NCBI GenBank assembly: GCA_002428895.1
Contig: DIYC01000039.1
Span: 7,218-18,075, forward strand
Source: Burkholderiales bacterium UBA6064
Lineage (GTDB): Bacteria; Pseudomonadota; Gammaproteobacteria; Burkholderiales; Burkholderiaceae_B
DNA: 10,858 bases
Reading direction: 5' to 3'
Shown: positions 1 through 7,127 of the stretch, piece after piece
How the letters are laid out: each line of letters begins with the position of its first letter
Position numbering within the stretch: the stretch's first letter is position 1
The notes under the pieces: model-generated
The model's input: the letters and a program-made list of their open reading frames with translations, nothing else
The model's database searches: none
Told to the model about the DNA's origin: nothing
Position numbers and translations under genes: made by a program

Positions 1-1454
1 ACAAACAAAGCAGACAAACCCAGTGACAAACTAACCCCTTGAATCACTAAAGAAGGCGCTCGACGAAACATATTTTGAAAAACAGTAATTTGCGTGGTTC
101 GTACTTGAAAGATGTGTTCAAACACTGCCAGTGCTTTGAGTAACAACCAAAATAAACCCGCAAATACGAACGACACTACAATAAAACCACCGCAGAGTAA
201 TAAAACAAGCAGTGAATCTTTAACTACTAAGAAACTAATCAGAAGAGCGGCAATGATTGCAAAAACAATCGAAAATAGTGTTAACTTGCGATTTGATGAC
301 AAATCGTGTTGTCGAATCACAGCACTGGCCGGTTGCTGTAAACTAAAATACGCAGGCACTACGGCAAAACCAATTAAAAAAAGACCCGCTAGAAAAACAC
401 CAAAAGGTAGAAAATAAAGACCCGCGAATGGCAAATTCACGCCGAGTAAATCGGCCAATAACGCCAACAACACCCAATGCGCTAACCACCCTAAACCCAC
501 ACCCATTAAACCCGCAGAGAATGTTAAACCAGCTAAACCGATTAACCAAATTTTGGTTAAATATCGGGGACTGTAACCTAAACTTTTAAGGATGGCCAAT
601 TCACGACTTTGTTCTTGACTAAATAGATGTGAAACCAATGCAATACCGATACAAGCGACCAAGGTGCCCACTAGGGCTGACATCGCCAAAATATTTTGCG
701 CTCGCGCTAAAGATGCGGAAACTTCTGGACGATCATTTTCAAGCGTTTCAATTTCTTCGTTCGGTAACAGTTTGGGTTGAACGGCTAATTTAAAACGCTC
801 AATGATCGTGTCTTCACCCATCAAATAAGTATTCCAACGTACTCGGCTGCCTGGGCCAATCAAACCCGTTGAGTTTAAATTTTCTAGAGCAATCATGACA
901 CGAGGTGCAAAGTTCATAAAACCAGGGCCACGATCAGGCTCAATCAGAATAGTTTTTTGAACTTGAAACCTTTGTTGACCCAGTGAAATGAAATCTCCGA
1001 TGTTGATATTTAATGAACCCATCACGCTTTGATCAACCCAGGCTACTCCAGATTGAGGGCCTGATGTAAGTCGCTCCTCTTGCCCTTTAGCGTTTTTTAG
1101 TACCATTTGCCCCACTAGAGGATAAGTTTGACTGACGGCTTTAACCGAAACCAGCAAGTCAGTTTTCTCAGACGGCAACACACTGGTGAACACCACACTT
1201 TCAGCGATTTTGATTGCGCTAAATTCAATCTCTTGTAGCAAAGTCTTCCAGTCTGCATTGTGGGGAGCTTGCCGACTTTCTATCACCAAATCACCACCCA
1301 ACATTTGGTTGGCATCGCGCATTAAAGCAGCATCCAACCGAGCAGAAAAAACGCCTACCGACGAAATAGCTGCAACTGCAAGTACTAAAGCGCAAACAAG
1401 AATTCTAAAGGAAGCTCTTCGAGATTGCTGCAACCAAAACTGCAAAGCAAACAT
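1..1454 (-). CDS. ABC transporter permease, FtsX/YbbP-like, N-terminal part (runs off left edge)
   Basis: This open frame of 484 codons starts at ATG 1454 and is still open at base 1, so the C-terminus lies outside the window. It opens with one hydrophobic segment (about residues 16-40). A long extracytoplasmic domain follows, and then a cluster of membrane segments begins near the motif ILAMSALVGT, with further hydrophobic stretches up to the edge. The SREL-AILKSLGYS signature just after the first helix of the cluster is typical of FtsX-type permeases. The text after the first helix (ARLDAALMRDANQMLGGDL) resembles YbbP, the permease of the YbbA-YbbP exporter type, usually about 800 residues with two FtsX repeats. 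Only the first repeat is fully seen. No ATPase gene is visible. It starts 31 bp after the exonuclease-like gene, with a weak AAGG ribosome site, so co-transcription is possible. The family is confident; the substrate is unknown. Confidence 0.85.
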   Translation of the reverse strand, partial: MFALQFWLQQSRRASFRILVCALVLAVAAISSVGVFSARLDAALMRDANQMLGGDLVIESRQAPHNADWKTLLQEIEFSAIKIAESVVFTSVLPSEKTDLLVSVKAVSQTYPLVGQMVLKNAKGQEERLTSGPQSGVAWVDQSVMGSLNINIGDFISLGQQRFQVQKTILIEPDRGPGFMNFAPRVMIALENLNSTGLIGPGSRVRWNTYLMGEDTIIERFKLAVQPKLLPNEEIETLENDRPEVSASLARAQNILAMSALVGTLVACIGIALVSHLFSQEQSRELAILKSLGYSPRYLTKIWLIGLAGLTFSAGLMGVGLGWLAHWVLLALLADLLGVNLPFAGLYFLPFGVFLAGLFLIGFAVVPAYFSLQQPASAVIRQHDLSSNRKLTLFSIVFAIIAALLISFLVVKDSLLVLLLCGGFIVVSFVFAGLFWLLLKALAVFEHIFQVRTTQITVFQNMFRRAPSLVIQGVSLSLGLSALF

Positions 1455-1485
1455 GAACAAACCTTAGTGAGAGTTGTCAAAAGGC

Positions 1486-2199
1486 TTAATCATACCTTGC
1501 TGATTTAGATTTAGGTTGACTTTCTAATTTTTTGACAGTTCGCCAAACAGTTGCTCCATGTTTTTCAAATAAAGGCCACAACTTTAAAAGAAGCTGCACT
1601 GTCATAATCGAGTCATACAATGCATCGTGACGCATTTCGGCAATTAAACCATATCGTTGTAACCAAACTTCAAACGACAACAAGTGAGTTTCATTGTGTA
1701 AAGTAGATGCCAAATGACTAATTGACAACCAATGTTTTAATTCATGACGAAAATCAAAAGACTCGCCACAAGTTTGTTTCAAAATCTGTTTATCTAATTC
1801 ACCATTAAAACTAAGAATTGGCGAATCTCCAATATAATCGATTAACTGCAGCATAGCTGCCTTTGCATTTAGACCATTACACTGGGCTTGCTTACCGACC
1901 CCATGCTCTAAAATAATCTGTTTTTCTGTCAAGGTCACAGAAGGTCGGTTGGATTGAAAAGTCACTTCAAAAGTATCTGACAAATCTTGAAAGGGTTTTC
2001 TTGATAATGTGAACTTTACAACCGAAGCACCAATTGATACAACGCGGTTTTCTTTAGGATTACACCCCGATTTAATAAAATGTAAAACCACCCAACGATG
2101 AGTATTTGGCATCGAGAAGTTAAGCACGCTGGCTAAACTTTGTTTTAAATAAGAAGACCATAAAAAACCATTATGGGAATTATCTTCAAAACCATTCAA
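1486..2199 (-). CDS. DnaQ-like (DEDDh-fold) 3'-5' exonuclease homologue, probably catalytically impaired
   Basis: A protein of 237 residues with the ribonuclease-H-like exonuclease layout. The ExoI region (residues 35-58) reads RWVVLHFIKSG followed by NRVVSIGA. Active relatives have a D-x-E triplet where this protein has H40-F41-I42, so two metal ligands are missing. ExoII keeps N132 and D136 (SFNGELD). ExoIII keeps the H-x4-D motif at H191 and D196 (RHDALYD). The start is TTG, supported by GGAG at 2208-2211 with 8 bases spacing, and the TTG overlaps the TGA of the upstream gene, which suggests translational coupling. An internal ATG at 2112 (residue 30) lies just before the domain and is the alternative start. 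In many proteobacteria a DnaQ-like exonuclease is paired with a cNMP/CBS/DUF294 protein, as here. Fold and pairing are confident. Loss of nuclease activity is inferred from the missing residues. Confidence 0.85.
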   Translation of the reverse strand: MNGFEDNSHNGFLWSSYLKQSLASVLNFSMPNTHRWVVLHFIKSGCNPKENRVVSIGASVVKFTLSRKPFQDLSDTFEVTFQSNRPSVTLTEKQIILEHGVGKQAQCNGLNAKAAMLQLIDYIGDSPILSFNGELDKQILKQTCGESFDFRHELKHWLSISHLASTLHNETHLLSFEVWLQRYGLIAEMRHDALYDSIMTVQLLLKLWPLFEKHGATVWRTVKKLESQPKSKSARYD

Positions 2200-4157
2200 T
2201 TAAATTGCTCCAGTTTAATTCGTTGACTTAGCCGATAAGCGACCTTTAAACACTCTTTAATAATTCTACGATCAGTCGAGCATAATTTTTGATAATAACC
2301 TACAGCAGAAGAATCGGATCCTAAATAGTACAGTTGACCCTTTTCAATCAAAGTTCTCAGGCGCAACATTTGTAGATAATCAAATGCATTGATCCATGTG
2401 TCACTTCTCACACTTTCAATGTCAGAACACTCTGCATAGAAACGAAACCTCTCTCGAGTTTGGTTGGAAGTAATTTGTTTTTTTAATGCGAACAAGCGTG
2501 CTGCATCAATAAAAAAACGTAAACACGTATTTTGAATTTCAAGCCACAACTGACCTGAAAGATCGCATTGATCCACTTGATCTTGCAAACGAGACAAGTG
2601 ATCGGAGTCAATCAGATGATGAATCAACCCTTCAGTGATTAAATTAGAGCGATTTAAATGCAAAACCATTGATTGCTGAATCGCAGTATATAAAGACTCA
2701 TTCCCGAATGTAGGTTTTAAATCAATAAACTGTTTCATCGTATGTAACGCATGCAAATCAAATTGGCTTTCCCATTTCTGAAACTGAGCAAGCCACTCTT
2801 GCACGGTTAAGCAATATTGTTTATGGCTCGCGACAATACCTTGCTTGCTGACTAAAAAGCCACAAGTACTTAATATGTCATTCACCTCTTTTGCAAAAGA
2901 AAGCCAACGTAAGCGATCTAAATGAGGTTGATCGCTTACAAAAACCAATGCATTACATTGAGAAAAAGGCAAACTATTTTCTGAACGCCCCTCACAACCA
3001 AGGCTCAGCCAACAATATTGAAGCGGATCGCAACCCATTTTGTCAGCAACAAACTCGATGATACGCTGTAGATAAGTGTTATTAAATTGAGTCATTACGC
3101 GAATTAAGGAACTCGGTTTTAAATCTAATGCCAACAAATGCTGAGCTAATTCATACAGAGACTGCTTAATTTGCCTGAGTGCATCAAGCTGGCTGGCTGT
3201 TTGAATTTGTAGATAGATTGAACGCAACGACAAACCAGACTGAGTAAAAAATACATCTTGTTCACGAAGCAAACCAACTAACTGATTTTGCTTCAGTACT
3301 GGAATATCGCCAACACCAAATTGCGTCATCAACAACATGGCATCAATTCTTAATGATTGATGATCTAAAGCATAACAAGGGGCAGAAAATACGTCAGTAA
3401 CCAAGCTTTCTTTAGGTTGTTGCTGCAGTGTTACTTTCTCGGTAAACTCGCTTAGGGTAATTAAGCCCACTGGGAATTTTTGCTCGTTTAGAATCACAAG
3501 TGGGAAATCGTTGGTTGTTTTAATTTGGTGAATCACTTTTTCTAGAGTATCGTGAACTTGACACGTGTGAACTTGAGTACGCATCACTTCAAAAATAGGT
3601 TGCTCTGACCGTTTCAAACTATAAAGCTTTACCAAATAATACAATTGAGCTGAACGCTGCGACAATGTTAAAAATTGCTGAGCTCGTCGATGTAAAAAAT
3701 CATCAAAGTCTTTAGAAATATGACACAGCCTTTCTACAGACTCACGAGAAAAGAGTAAACAAAAACAATCATCTTGCGCTACATAACTTGACGTGACCGC
3801 TCTTTTTTCAATAAAAGCACTCACCGGCAACAGTGAACCCGCTTGATAATGTACTCCATTTAATGGCAACTCACCTTGTTGTTTACAAGCCATAATCGTT
3901 CCTGTTTCCAAAAAGAACAGGTTGTTTTGAACTTGGCTGTAAGGAGGTATAACAACTTCGTTGGGGGAAAAATAAAATTCAACACAATCTTGAATAAGAA
4001 AATCAATTTGATCTGAAGGAATTTCGCTAAACGGTGAATATTGCATTAATCTCTGCTTCACGTACCCAAGCACACTTTTTGATAAATGAGCAGAAGTCTG
4101 CTGAATTTGAAACGCATCTTGAACAGTAGACCGATTTGAATAAAGAGACGTACTCAC
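2196..4157 (-). CDS. cNMP-binding / CBS-pair / DUF294 nucleotidyltransferase-like protein, with degenerate active site
   Basis: A protein of 653 residues with the usual domain order of this family. A cyclic-nucleotide-binding-type beta-roll spans about residues 40-150 (YSPFSEIPSDQ to FCLLFSRESVERL). Two CBS motifs lie at about 188-240 and 252-310. A DUF294 putative nucleotidyltransferase domain covers about 335-480, and a DUF294 C-terminal helical domain about 505-645 (FIDLKPTFGN lies at the junction). Family members resemble the GlnD-type nucleotidyltransferase fold and carry GS-x-GR followed by D-x-D. Here the first part reads G387-C-E-G-R391, and the D-x-D position reads S399-Q400-C401, so transferase chemistry is unlikely. 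The cNMP domain lacks the classic arginine of the phosphate cassette, which seems common in this subfamily, so a cyclic-nucleotide ligand is not assured. The start is GTG with GGAG at 4163-4166. It is first in a likely operon, divergent from flhDC. Its cellular role is unknown. Confidence 0.9.
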   Translation of the reverse strand: MSTSLYSNRSTVQDAFQIQQTSAHLSKSVLGYVKQRLMQYSPFSEIPSDQIDFLIQDCVEFYFSPNEVVIPPYSQVQNNLFFLETGTIMACKQQGELPLNGVHYQAGSLLPVSAFIEKRAVTSSYVAQDDCFCLLFSRESVERLCHISKDFDDFLHRRAQQFLTLSQRSAQLYYLVKLYSLKRSEQPIFEVMRTQVHTCQVHDTLEKVIHQIKTTNDFPLVILNEQKFPVGLITLSEFTEKVTLQQQPKESLVTDVFSAPCYALDHQSLRIDAMLLMTQFGVGDIPVLKQNQLVGLLREQDVFFTQSGLSLRSIYLQIQTASQLDALRQIKQSLYELAQHLLALDLKPSSLIRVMTQFNNTYLQRIIEFVADKMGCDPLQYCWLSLGCEGRSENSLPFSQCNALVFVSDQPHLDRLRWLSFAKEVNDILSTCGFLVSKQGIVASHKQYCLTVQEWLAQFQKWESQFDLHALHTMKQFIDLKPTFGNESLYTAIQQSMVLHLNRSNLITEGLIHHLIDSDHLSRLQDQVDQCDLSGQLWLEIQNTCLRFFIDAARLFALKKQITSNQTRERFRFYAECSDIESVRSDTWINAFDYLQMLRLRTLIEKGQLYYLGSDSSAVGYYQKLCSTDRRIIKECLKVAYRLSQRIKLEQFN

Positions 4158-4280
4158 AATAACTCCAACAAAGCATTTGAGACATAAACAGTTATTCTAG
4201 CTTGCCACACTGAACTATGGGCACTGTTGTCGCATGATTGACTTCTTGCTTTGTGTCACTCTTCTTAAATTTGTAAGCCT
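4158..4280 (-). promoter_or_regulatory. Upstream region of the DUF294 gene
   Basis: This 123-bp stretch of ordinary base composition lies between the GTG start at 4157 and the AT-rich core. It should carry the promoter for the minus-strand operon. A TAGAAT hexamer near 4195-4200 (read on the minus strand) could be a -10 box, but I see no good -35 at the proper spacing, so no exact promoter is called. The GGAG at 4163-4166 is the ribosome-binding site and supports the GTG start. Confidence 0.4.
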
Positions 4281-4301
4281 GCGATAAAAAAATTTATTGG
4301 T

Positions 4302-4319
4302 AATAATAAAATTATTATT
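4302..4319. repeat. Perfect AT-only inverted repeat, 8-bp arms
   Basis: The arm AATAATAA (4302-4309) is followed by two A bases and its exact complement TTATTATT (4312-4319). It lies inside the AT-rich core and directly before a second palindrome. In DNA this biased, such repeats arise easily by chance, so function is uncertain. Confidence 0.5.
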
Positions 4320-4320
4320 C

Positions 4321-4343
4321 TTTAAATTTAAAAAAAATTTAAA
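4321..4343. repeat. Perfect AT-only inverted repeat, 9-bp arms
   Basis: The arm TTTAAATTT (4321-4329), a run of five A, and the exact complement AAATTTAAA (4335-4343) form a perfect inverted repeat. It sits one base after the preceding 8-bp-arm repeat. It could be a binding site or a bend element, but low sequence complexity makes chance a serious explanation. Confidence 0.5.
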
Positions 4344-4510
4344 ACTAATTAAAAATTGTATTTATTTTAAATTAGATTAATTGAATTAAATTATTATTTA
4401 GTAAATACCCTTATATGAAGAATGAGTTAATTATTTAAAGACTAAATAAATCAATAATAATTCTAAAATTTTAAAACAAAAATTATAATAACTTTTTATT
4501 TACAACAACT

Positions 4511-4786
4511 TACCATAAAAAACTCATAGGATATTTTTACACAACGGAGTCAAGAATTACAAACCCAACACTTATCATTTAACATCAATCAAGATTGGTT
4601 GCATGAATATATTGCTGTAAGGCATTTTCTTACTGATAAAGTATATTTTCCCTTTCATTATTTACCAACTCCCTCTTACTTAATTAATTTTGAATAAAGG
4701 GACATAATGTAAAAAATGCTTAAATAATTTACTTATCTTTACTTTATTTAGCTTTTATGTTGACCTATAAGAGGGAGGGAGTAACC
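4511..4786 (+). promoter_or_regulatory. flhD promoter/leader region
   Basis: About 275 bp of AT-rich but more mixed sequence precede flhD. Visible elements are several GGA triplets (near 4528, 4546 and 4701, and two within the ribosome site), a ribosome-site-like AAAGGGA followed by a start-stop pair ATG-TAA at 4707-4712, and two TTTACTT heptamers (4728-4734 and 4738-4744) exactly 10 bp apart. The strong GGGAGGGAG at 4773-4781 sits 5 bases before the flhD ATG. No clear sigma-70 promoter with both boxes could be picked. In enteric bacteria CsrA binds GGA motifs in the flhDC leader; whether that applies here is only a possibility. Confidence 0.45.
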
Positions 4787-5101
4787 ATGAATTCAAAACT
4801 TCTAGATGAGATTAGAGAAACTAACTTATCATATCTATTACTCGCCCAGCAGTTGATTCGTGAAGACAAAGCAGAAGCTCTCATACGACTCGGAATGTCC
4901 GAAGAAACAGCCGAGTTAATAGAACAACTGACCACAGCGCAAGTATTAAGAATTGCCGCGAGCAACATGATGATGTGCAGTTTAAGATTTGATGACGAAC
5001 ACGTGTGGCAACTATTGTGTAAACATAGTAAAGACCGGTCTGCCGCTGGCATGCATGCCGCAATTTTAATGGCTGGTAGATCCGTAGAACAAATTATTTA
5101 A
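4787..5101 (+). CDS. flhD: Flagellar transcriptional activator FlhD
   Basis: A protein of 104 residues, somewhat shorter than Escherichia coli FlhD (about 116). It matches FlhD through the N-terminal half: ETNLSYLLLAQQLIREDKA followed by RLGM, and NMMMCSLRFDD aligns with the E. coli NQLVCHFRFDS region, including the single cysteine. FlhD forms a complex with FlhC in the cytoplasm that activates the class II flagellar promoters with sigma-70 RNA polymerase. The start at 4787 is chosen because GGGAGGGAG lies 5 bases upstream; an in-frame ATG at 4757 has no ribosome site and would add 10 unrelated residues. flhC follows after 62 bp. The protein appears complete. Confidence 0.95.
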   Translation: MNSKLLDEIRETNLSYLLLAQQLIREDKAEALIRLGMSEETAELIEQLTTAQVLRIAASNMMMCSLRFDDEHVWQLLCKHSKDRSAAGMHAAILMAGRSVEQII

Positions 5102-5163
5102 TTCGCTGTATCACCCAATAAAAACAACACGATGAAATTGAACAAATGATTAAGGGGGCAGTC

Positions 5164-5733
5164 ATGGCAAAAAGGTCTAAAAAATCTGTTTTAGAGGATG
5201 CAGAACAAGTGGCCTTAGCCAAAGCATTTATTGAACAAGATGCTAGGCTACAAGTCTTGGAGGCTGAAACGAATTTATCGCGAGAACGATTAATTCGCTT
5301 GTATAAAGAAGTTAAATTAAAATCTCCGCCCAAAGGCATGCTGCCTTTTTCCACTGACTGGTTTATGACCTGGCAACCTAATATACACTCATCGTTGTTT
5401 ATGAATTTATATCAGTCATTGATTAAATCGAGTGAAATTAATGAGTCATTGGCAATAATTACCGCTTATAAACTCTACAAAGAACAAGTAACCACACTGA
5501 ATTTACCCGAAATTTTGTCAATGACTCGAGCTTGGCGTTTGGTTAAGTTTTTCGATGCTGGCATGATGACCACCACAGCATGCACTAAATGCAAGGGGCA
5601 ATTTGTAGTGCATACTTTTGAACTGACTGATCAATTTGTATGTGGTTTGTGTCACATGCCCTCTAGGGCAGGAAAAACTCAAAAATCAAAAGAACTGCGG
5701 TTTTTTAATGAAGAAGCAGCACTGACTGAATAA
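5164..5733 (+). CDS. flhC: Flagellar transcriptional activator FlhC
   Basis: A protein of 189 residues, close to the 192 of Escherichia coli FlhC. Family hallmarks are LSRERLIRLYKE, the nearly invariant PPKGMLPFSTDWFMTW, and the zinc-binding cysteines C140 and C143 (CTKC) with C160 and C163 (CGLC), followed by MPSRA. FlhC provides the main DNA contact of the FlhD-FlhC activator of flagellar genes. The start is the ATG at 5164, with AAGGGGG 5 bases upstream; an in-frame ATG at 5146 lacks a ribosome site. It is downstream of flhD on the same strand and almost certainly co-transcribed. No motA, motB or che gene follows: the next gene is rimO, convergent after 13 bp. Confidence 0.96.
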   Translation: MAKRSKKSVLEDAEQVALAKAFIEQDARLQVLEAETNLSRERLIRLYKEVKLKSPPKGMLPFSTDWFMTWQPNIHSSLFMNLYQSLIKSSEINESLAIITAYKLYKEQVTTLNLPEILSMTRAWRLVKFFDAGMMTTTACTKCKGQFVVHTFELTDQFVCGLCHMPSRAGKTQKSKELRFFNEEAALTE

Positions 5734-5742
5734 AATATTCAG
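5726..5742. repeat. Perfect 7-bp inverted repeat at the flhC/rimO convergence
   Basis: CTGAATA (5726-5732), AAA, then TATTCAG (5736-5742) form a perfect hairpin that spans the flhC stop codon and ends 4 bp before the rimO stop. It could act on both transcripts as a small bidirectional transcription end. The stem is AT-rich and no T-run follows on either strand, so it is not a convincing intrinsic terminator. Confidence 0.35.
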
Positions 5743-5746
5743 CGAA

Positions 5747-7126
5747 TTAATAACCTTCTGCCCATAAGTCATGTTCATCACAGTCTATGATTTTAACTGA
5801 GACTATTTGGCCGATTTGGGGCAAATTATTTTTAAAACTTAATTTAGAAATAAATACATTCCCATCGATTTCAGGGGCATCACTTTGTGTTCTTGCAACA
5901 AAACCCTCCTCGTCTTCTTCATCAAGAATCACATCAAGTTGGGAACCTATTTTTTGGTTATTTTTGTACAAACTAATTTCAGCTTGTACTTGCATGACTT
6001 GTTCAAAACGCTCTTGTTTCACTAATTCACTGATTGGATTAGGCAATTGATTGGCAGCAGCACCTTCTACGGGTGAATATTTAAAAACGCCCACTTTATC
6101 GAGTTGTGCTTCCCGCAAAAAGTCGAGTAACGATTGAAACTCTTGTTCTGTTTCTCCAGGAAAACCAACAATAAATGTACTGCGAATGGCCAAATTAGGG
6201 CAAGTGCGGCGCCAAGCTTGAATTCTTTCGATGTTTTTTTCACCTGAAGCGGGGCGACGCATACGCTTTAAGACCTCAGGATGCGCATGCTGAAACGGAA
6301 TATCCAGGTAGGGTAGAATTTTTCCTTGCGCCATCAATGGAATGACGTCATCCACATGAGGATAAGGATACACATAATGCATTCGCACCCAAAGATCTAA
6401 CTGACCTAACTCTTGCGCCAATTCTAAAAATCGAGTTTTAACAGGCCGCCCATTCACAAAATCGGTTCGGAATTTTAAGTCGACTCCGTAGGCTGAAGTG
6501 TCTTGACTTACGATCAGAAGTTCTTGAACCCCCGCTTTTTTTAAACTTTCAGCCTCACGAATCACTTCACCAATCGGACGAGAAACCAAACGACCGCGCA
6601 TATCAGGAATAATACAAAAACGACACGAGTGATTGCAGCCTTCTGAGATTTTTAAATAGGCATAATGCTTAGGTGTCAATTTAATGCCATGGTCGGGTAA
6701 CAAATCGAGAAAAGGATTATGCGGTTTGGGTAAAAACTGATGAATAGCCTGCATAACTTCTGAAGACGCATTAGGCCCCGTCACCGCCAGCACTTTAGGA
6801 TGTAATTGAGTAATTAATTGTTTACCCTGATCGCCATTTTTAGCACCTAAGCAGCCTGTAACAATCACTTTGCCATTTTCAGTAAGGGCTTCGCCAATTG
6901 CGTCGAGACTTTCTTGAACCGCACTGTCTATAAAACCACAGGTGTTGACCACCACCAAATCGGCCTCTTGATAGGTTGGAGAAACCGCATAGCCTTCTGC
7001 TCGCAAATTGGTTAAAATTCGTTCTGAGTCGACAAGGGCTTTAGGGCAACCTAAAGAAATAAAGCCAACACTTGGCACGCTGGCTTCAAGCAAGCTGCGA
7101 TTTTGCGATTGAGAATTGAATGTCAT
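5747..7126 (-). CDS. rimO: Ribosomal protein S12 methylthiotransferase RimO
   Basis: A protein of 459 residues that adds a methylthio group to the conserved aspartate of ribosomal protein S12, using S-adenosylmethionine and two iron-sulfur clusters. The N-terminal cluster domain has C27 ([12 protein letters not shown]), C63 (NTCGFIDSA) and C92 (GCLG). The radical-SAM domain has C164, C168 and C171 (GCNHSCRFC), followed by [17 protein letters not shown] domain closes the protein ([20 protein letters not shown]). The SLGCPK and DMRG-type motifs separate RimO from the tRNA enzyme MiaB. The start is the ATG at 7126, one base after the phaR stop, so translation may be coupled; the upstream ribosome site is weak. 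A longer in-frame start at 7240 lies inside phaR and is rejected. The phaR-rimO neighbourhood is typical of Burkholderiales. Confidence 0.96.
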   Translation of the reverse strand: MTFNSQSQNRSLLEASVPSVGFISLGCPKALVDSERILTNLRAEGYAVSPTYQEADLVVVNTCGFIDSAVQESLDAIGEALTENGKVIVTGCLGAKNGDQGKQLITQLHPKVLAVTGPNASSEVMQAIHQFLPKPHNPFLDLLPDHGIKLTPKHYAYLKISEGCNHSCRFCIIPDMRGRLVSRPIGEVIREAESLKKAGVQELLIVSQDTSAYGVDLKFRTDFVNGRPVKTRFLELAQELGQLDLWVRMHYVYPYPHVDDVIPLMAQGKILPYLDIPFQHAHPEVLKRMRRPASGEKNIERIQAWRRTCPNLAIRSTFIVGFPGETEQEFQSLLDFLREAQLDKVGVFKYSPVEGAAANQLPNPISELVKQERFEQVMQVQAEISLYKNNQKIGSQLDVILDEEDEEGFVARTQSDAPEIDGNVFISKLSFKNNLPQIGQIVSVKIIDCDEHDLWAEGY

Positions 7127-7127
7127 A

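Larger units (their letters stand above)
4281..4510. promoter_or_regulatory. Extremely AT-rich core of the divergent intergenic region
   Basis: Hand counting gives about 11% G+C over 4281-4500, far below the roughly 40% of neighbouring genes. The stretch is built of A-tracts and T-tracts and contains small perfect palindromes. No start codon with a ribosome site and no convincing reading frame is present. Such DNA is usually curved, melts easily, and is favoured by nucleoid proteins of the H-NS/MvaT kind. Its place upstream of flhD, a gene known in other bacteria for long and heavily regulated leaders, suggests a regulatory role. That role is inference. Confidence 0.5.

Noticed and set aside
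112..417. Plus-strand open frame of 101 codons
   Set aside because: It lies antisense within the long YbbP-like permease frame, has a low-complexity Asn/Thr/Lys composition and no ribosome site.
1186..1467. Plus-strand open frame of 93 codons
   Set aside because: It is antisense to the start of the permease gene, whose frame shows clear membrane segments and family motifs.
4281..4510. Replication origin or insertion-sequence remnant
   Set aside because: No DnaA-box cluster, no transposase fragment and no paired terminal repeats with target duplication could be seen.
4757..4786. Earlier flhD start at 4757
   Set aside because: The strong ribosome site at 4773-4781 would lie inside the gene, and FlhD homology starts at 4787.
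5146..5163. Earlier flhC start at 5146
   Set aside because: It has no ribosome site, while AAGGGGG is placed correctly for the ATG at 5164.
5726..5742. Intrinsic terminator shared by flhC and rimO
   Set aside because: The stem is short and AT-rich and neither strand has a T-run after it, so it is listed only as an inverted repeat.
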